From Hellea sp. (GTDB taxonomy: Bacteria; Pseudomonadota; Alphaproteobacteria; Caulobacterales; Maricaulaceae), in contig JAQXEH010000049.1 in assembly GCA_029250925.1 (NCBI GenBank), positions 1 to 64,000 of the forward strand: a stretch of 64,000 bases of DNA, read 5' to 3'. This document shows positions 59,178-64,000 of the stretch, in pieces; the first letter of the stretch is position 1, and the number at the start of each line of letters is the position of its first letter. A program made the translations under genes and the position numbers. The notes beneath the pieces were generated by a model, which was not told where the DNA came from, made no database searches, and saw only the letters and a program-made list of their open reading frames with translations.

Positions 59178-60845
59178 TTAAAGCTTTATTAATTTTGCTA
59201 ATTCACTTCGAACTACTTTATTCATAGCATTTCGTGGCAATGATTTTATTATAAGTAATTTTTCTGGCCATTTAAATTTAGCAACTTTTAACTCTTCTAA
59301 ATATGAGCAAATATCTAACAATGTCAGTATTTGACCTTCATTTAGTACAATAACTGCACATACCTTTTCGCCCATTATATTATCAGGATATGCAACCACA
59401 ACCGCTTCAGAAATTTTCTTATGGGAAGAAATTAATTCATCGAGTTCCTCAGGAGAAATATTTACTCCGCCGCGGACTATAAGAGATTTACATCTACCTA
59501 CAAATTTATAGAACTGATTATTTTCACCGCTTATCTCAAAAAGATCACCACTTCTGAAGTATCCATCTAAGCTAAAAGCTTTTTTATTGTCTTTAGGCGA
59601 ATTATAATACCCATCAAAAACGGTAACACCCGATATAAGTAATTCTCCCGGAACATTAGGCTTAACAATCTCGGATCCTGTTTCAAGGTCTATTAATTTT
59701 GTCTTTATTTGTTTGGATATTCTATTATCCCATTCAAATTCATCTCGACCAAATCTTGGGAAAAATGAAGCTCTTAATTCAGGCTCTAGCACATCACTTG
59801 AGCTACTTAAAATTGCCATGCCTTCATTTGAACCAAATATATTTATTATATTAACATCAAATTCATCTTCAAACCCTTGTACCATTTCCTTGCTTAGAGG
59901 AGCACTACCTGATCCAATGACACGCAAAGAGGATAAATCAAAGTTAGCTTTAATTTGCTCTTTGGTTTGTAACAAACGTGTGAGAACAGCTGGTGGAGCA
60001 ATGGTATATTCAACTTTTTCATTTTGAATTTGTGATAAATAAACTTTTGGATCAAACGGATGATGAAGTATTAACCTACCCCTAATTTTTAGCCAATAAA
60101 ATAAAAATCCACCTATGGCTGCCATATTAATAAAGGGAAATGGGTTTAGCATCACAGCGCCAGTTTTTAGTTTAATTGCATCTTCACTTGCGAGGGTTGA
60201 TGACAACCAGTGATTATGACTACGGGGAACGCCCTTAGATCTACCTGTGGTACCAGAGGTCCAGCAAATAGTCATAATGTCGTTAGCATTAATATTTATG
60301 GATTTCTTATATTTCGAATAATCATTTGACCCTTTATCTTTAAATTCAAATGCACCTCCAGTACCAAATAGTAGTTTTTTACAGTTCTTATCGAATATAG
60401 CACCTTGAGTACTCCCAAACTCTGTATTCTTAAATTCTTTGAAAGAAATATATGCCTTTGGTTTTATAGTATCACCGATAAACTTTAATTCATGATGGCC
60501 ATATTCCATTGCTACTGGGCTTATTATTAAGCCAAGCCTTGATGCAGCTAGATAAACTAGTACAATTTCGACGACATTGGGCATTTGCAAAATTATTTTA
60601 TCATTTTGTCGCAAACCGTTAACATATAAGCAATAAGCTATATGATCTACATGTGCCTCCAATTCAGAAAAGGATAAGCGCAATAAATCGCCTGAAACCA
60701 TATTATCTCGATTAAACGGATCACATATTGCTAATGAATTAGGGCTTTCTTTAACAGCAGAAGCAAATAAAGAATTTAGAGTAACCTCACCCCACCATCC
60801 AGCTTTAACGTATTTTGATATAATATCTGGGGCTGTTGTTTGCAT
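59178..60845 (-). CDS. AMP-dependent acyl-CoA synthetase/ligase
   Basis: MTICWTSGTTGRSKGVPRSHNHW (A3), IINIFGSNEGMA (A5), FRSGDLFEISGENNQFYKFVGRCKSLIVRGGVNISPEELDELI. Confidence 0.9.
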   Translation of the reverse strand: MQTTAPDIISKYVKAGWWGEVTLNSLFASAVKESPNSLAICDPFNRDNMVSGDLLRLSFSELEAHVDHIAYCLYVNGLRQNDKIILQMPNVVEIVLVYLAASRLGLIISPVAMEYGHHELKFIGDTIKPKAYISFKEFKNTEFGSTQGAIFDKNCKKLLFGTGGAFEFKDKGSNDYSKYKKSININANDIMTICWTSGTTGRSKGVPRSHNHWLSSTLASEDAIKLKTGAVMLNPFPFINMAAIGGFLFYWLKIRGRLILHHPFDPKVYLSQIQNEKVEYTIAPPAVLTRLLQTKEQIKANFDLSSLRVIGSGSAPLSKEMVQGFEDEFDVNIINIFGSNEGMAILSSSSDVLEPELRASFFPRFGRDEFEWDNRISKQIKTKLIDLETGSEIVKPNVPGELLISGVTVFDGYYNSPKDNKKAFSLDGYFRSGDLFEISGENNQFYKFVGRCKSLIVRGGVNISPEELDELISSHKKISEAVVVAYPDNIMGEKVCAVIVLNEGQILTLLDICSYLEELKVAKFKWPEKLLIIKSLPRNAMNKVVRSELAKLIKL

Positions 60846-60910
60846 TGATAATATCCACAGGTTCTCTAATTTTTGTCCTACTATACACTAAACATCATAT
60901 TAAATAATTT

Positions 60911-62458
60911 TTATAAATTTAAATCAATAATATAATTATATCCCGACTCATGTGAAAACTTAGCATGTTTTCCAACGACATCTATATTTTTAGAAAGTAA
61001 ATTTAACATATTGTAATTATTAGATTTTATCTTAGCTAAAATTCTTCCTTGATCATTTTTAGCAATAACATAACCGGACTCAGGGGTATCTCTGTTATAC
61101 CGAATACAAAAGCCTTCAATCTTGGCTTCGCAGTCTTCCTCAAGCAAATTAACGAAAGGTCTGTTATCAATAAACCTTTGATCATCACGATTATCAATTA
61201 TAGCCCAATCAGCGGGAGCATTTGTGGAGTATATTCCAGATGACTCTTTACTCATAAATCCACCATTTGCTAAAACTAATCCGTAAGATCCTCTATCCTT
61301 GCGTAGACTTTGGACCAATGAGGCTATTCCATGCGAAGAATAATTATTTCCTGGTCCACCAAAAAAAGGAAGGCCGCCCGTCACAGTTAAGCACTCTTGA
61401 GTTGGATCAATTCCCAATACCTCAGCAGCTAAAATTAATACTATTGGAAAACAACTATAAATTTCTTTGTAATCAATATCGTTTGCATTTAGTTTTGAGC
61501 TTTCCAAAGCCTTATTAATAACCAAATTTATTGCATCAGATTTAGATATATCAGGCCGATGTGTTACAAATGTATCCTCAATGTTAGAATATCCATGCAA
61601 ATAAACCCATTTCTCCTGAGGTATAGATAATTTTTTCGCTTTTCTAACCGTAGTTAATATTATAGCTGCAGATTGGTTTACGGCGTCTTGAGCCATACTC
61701 CATTTAAAATAATTATTATATAACCTGTAGTTTCGCCTTGAGGGTGTTGAGAGAAATGATGGTGACAGATGTTTTGGAAACTGAGCGTATTCATTTTTAG
61801 AAGCAACTTCAGATAATTTAGAAAGAATTTTGCTCGTATATTCCGCATAGTCAGTAACAGACACCTTGAGCCTAGATCTTAACCCCTCCTCCATACTTGC
61901 GTATGTTTGAGGTGGCAGGCCCAAACCATTTTTCAACTCGTATTCAGTTATGAAGTCTGTTTTTGGACCACTATCAGATATACTGAAATCTTCATTCGAT
62001 GCCCAGTTTAGCTTTTCTCCCAACTTAATGGCTCTTTTAAGTGCTCCGTTTACTTCTCCTCCAGCTATAACAGCGAACTCTATCTCGTTATTATATAGCT
62101 TTTCTGAAATTCTTGAAACTTGAAATTGGGGCTGTTCTCCGCCTGCACTTGTATACAATATATTTTTAGGTTTAATTTTTAAGCCCCGCATAACAGCAGC
62201 AGGCAAATTAATAATTTTTCCAAAGGGATCATAGGACATTGGTAGAGAGTCTGGAAATGTTCGAATTATAGCAGCATAGTCTATCTCTTCTTTTAAATCG
62301 ACATCAGAAGCATCACAGAGTGCAACTTCAATTGCTTCTTTTATAATTTCTACTGGGTTTGGGGCTTCGTTTAATTCTAAACCGTTCCAATGCTTAACAA
62401 CTTGTCCTACACCAACAATAATTGGAAGATTATCATTTATATCAAAACTTTCTTTCAA
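60911..62458 (-). CDS. Thiolase-like protein (TLP/acetyl-CoA acetyltransferase-like, no apparent nucleophile Cys)
   Basis: LPIIVGVGQVV; ILYTSAGGEQPQFQVSRISEKLYNNEIEFAVIAGGEVNGALKRA; YSCFPIVLILAAEVLGI; TVTGGLPFFGGPGNNYSSHGIASLV; C-terminal extra domain. Confidence 0.82.
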   Translation of the reverse strand: MKESFDINDNLPIIVGVGQVVKHWNGLELNEAPNPVEIIKEAIEVALCDASDVDLKEEIDYAAIIRTFPDSLPMSYDPFGKIINLPAAVMRGLKIKPKNILYTSAGGEQPQFQVSRISEKLYNNEIEFAVIAGGEVNGALKRAIKLGEKLNWASNEDFSISDSGPKTDFITEYELKNGLGLPPQTYASMEEGLRSRLKVSVTDYAEYTSKILSKLSEVASKNEYAQFPKHLSPSFLSTPSRRNYRLYNNYFKWSMAQDAVNQSAAIILTTVRKAKKLSIPQEKWVYLHGYSNIEDTFVTHRPDISKSDAINLVINKALESSKLNANDIDYKEIYSCFPIVLILAAEVLGIDPTQECLTVTGGLPFFGGPGNNYSSHGIASLVQSLRKDRGSYGLVLANGGFMSKESSGIYSTNAPADWAIIDNRDDQRFIDNRPFVNLLEEDCEAKIEGFCIRYNRDTPESGYVIAKNDQGRILAKIKSNNYNMLNLLSKNIDVVGKHAKFSHESGYNYIIDLNL

Positions 62459-62460
62459 TT

Positions 62461-64000
62461 TTAATCTTTTGCTAATTTAATAGCGCGGTCCCGGAGGGAT
62501 TTTTTTTGAATTTTACCTGTTGCAGTAAGCGGCAACTCACCAAAAATAACTTTCTTAGGTCGCTTAAAACGAGCCATTTTATCTAAACAAAAGTCAATAA
62601 TTTCAATTTCAGTGGTAATCTCCTCTTTTGTTAACTCAACAAATGCGCAAGGAACTTCACCCCATTTCTTATCAGGCATTGCAACAACAGCTACTTCATT
62701 TACAGATGGATGCATATGGATTACTTTTTCTATCTCCACAGATGAGATATTTTCTCCTCCAGAAATAATTATGTCTTTAGCTCTATCCTTTAGCTCAATA
62801 TATCCATCTGAGTGAATCACTCCAAGATCACCTGATCCGAAATATCCTGACTTAAACGCCTGTGCAGTTGCTTCTTTATCCTTAAGATAACCCTTCATAA
62901 CTGTATTTCCCCGTATAAATATCTCACCCATAGTTTCTCCGTCATGCGGCACAGGTAAACCAAGGTCATCAATAACCTTAACTTCTTCTGTCATGCTAAA
63001 TCGAACGCCTTGACGAGATTTCAAACTCGCTTGTTCAGTTATGGTCTTTTCAGACCAATCATCCTGTTGAGCGGACAGAAGAATATGACCATATGTTTCT
63101 GTTAATCCATAAACGTGACTAACATTAAAATTAAATTTAGACATCTCCTCAAGAACACTGGCGGGAGGCGGGGCTCCTGCGGTCATTACTTCAACAGTAT
63201 TATTAAATATAATTTGTTGTTCTTTTGGCGCATTAGCTAACATATTCAATACAATAGGCGCTCCTCCAAAATGAGTAACATTATGCTTTTCTATAAGTTT
63301 AAAAACTTTCTCAGGTTTAAATGCCCGCAAACAAATAGTAGTTCCCGCCATTAATGTAATAGTCCAAACATGCCCCCAACCATTACAATGAAACATAGGT
63401 ACAGTGTATAAATATTGAGGGTGCATAGGAAGACCCCATGAAGCTGCAGTACCCATGCTCATAAGAAAAGAGCCACGATGGTGATATACAACTCCTTTAG
63501 GGCGACCTGTTGTGCCTGAGGTGTAATTTAATGAAAGTGCTTGCCACTCATCATCTACAGTGAAACAAGAATTACCTTCATAATTATAGTCCAGGAGGTC
63601 AGCGTATGGGGTAAATACTTTTGGTAATTCAGGCTTATTTAAAGCTTCTGGATCATCGATTATAACAATTTCAGGTTTAGTCTTGCAAATTAACAAAGCC
63701 TCTTTCAGGATAGGCCATAACTCTCTATCCACTATAAACAATTTACTTTCAGCATGGTCTATTATGTATCCAACTGTGTTAGCATCCAAACGTGTATTAA
63801 TTGTGTTTAGCACAGCTCCAGACATTGGAACAGCATAATGGGCTTCAAACATTTCAGGCGTGTTAAATGTTAGTAGAGATACAGTATCACTTTTGCCTAT
63901 ACCTCTGGACTTAAGGTAAGCCGCTATACTTAAGCATCGTTTACGTACCTCTTCCCAATTATATTTAATATCATTATAAATTATTGCAGGTCTGTCCGGA
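62461..64000 (-). CDS. AMP-dependent acyl-CoA synthetase (fatty-acyl/MMPA-CoA ligase-like), 5' truncated by window edge
   Basis: LSLNYTSGTTGRPKGVVYHHRGSF, HVYGLTETYGH, KDIIISGGENISSVEIEK. Frame is open upstream of the ORF-track ATG to the window edge (PDRPAIIYNDIKYNWEEVRKRCLSIAAYLKSRGIGKSDTVSLLTFNTPEMFEAHYAVP), so 63852 is an internal Met. Confidence 0.92.
   Translation of the reverse strand, partial: PDRPAIIYNDIKYNWEEVRKRCLSIAAYLKSRGIGKSDTVSLLTFNTPEMFEAHYAVPMSGAVLNTINTRLDANTVGYIIDHAESKLFIVDRELWPILKEALLICKTKPEIVIIDDPEALNKPELPKVFTPYADLLDYNYEGNSCFTVDDEWQALSLNYTSGTTGRPKGVVYHHRGSFLMSMGTAASWGLPMHPQYLYTVPMFHCNGWGHVWTITLMAGTTICLRAFKPEKVFKLIEKHNVTHFGGAPIVLNMLANAPKEQQIIFNNTVEVMTAGAPPPASVLEEMSKFNFNVSHVYGLTETYGHILLSAQQDDWSEKTITEQASLKSRQGVRFSMTEEVKVIDDLGLPVPHDGETMGEIFIRGNTVMKGYLKDKEATAQAFKSGYFGSGDLGVIHSDGYIELKDRAKDIIISGGENISSVEIEKVIHMHPSVNEVAVVAMPDKKWGEVPCAFVELTKEEITTEIEIIDFCLDKMARFKRPKKVIFGELPLTATGKIQKKSLRDRAIKLAKD

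Overview
The window is a gene-dense, AT-rich bacterial chromosome segment. Family content and gene order (ALAS-type hemA, nrdR-rib-nusB-thiL cluster, ubiquinol-cytochrome c chaperone, Bpt, FeoAB) point to an alphaproteobacterium, probably marine and oligotrophic (inference). I support about 50 CDSs, one tRNA-Phe(GAA), and several dyads, repeats and terminators. I saw no rRNA, CRISPR array, integrase, transposase or prophage. The left part (about 1-32 kb) is mostly housekeeping: astA/Lrp, plsX-fabH, bamE, thiL-nusB-ribH-ribBA'-ribE-ribD', nrdR, glyA, hemA/hemB, SLC13, bpt, a TRAP transporter, an M16 peptidase, parC, tkt and feoAB. The right part (about 32-64 kb) is catabolic and accessory: a soxBDAG-like heterotetrameric oxidase converges on a probable six-gene operon (TPR-sulfotransferase, Ldh/DpkA-like, KGSALDH-like ALDH, divergent M19 'dipeptidase', an unassigned ~573-582 aa protein, DUF3726-like). 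This is followed by a TonB receptor / BCCT / carotenoid-oxygenase / thiolase / tannase / acyl-CoA ligase region. The best candidate for an undescribed system is the sox-like plus M19-like island (about 32.8-45.6 kb). In it, SoxD has lost most of its zinc ligands and the M19 protein appears to have lost its HxD metal motif. The rib cluster is also unusual: RibD has no deaminase domain and the RibBA GCHII half has no zinc cysteines. All calls come from reading the sequence and ORF translations; no database search was run.
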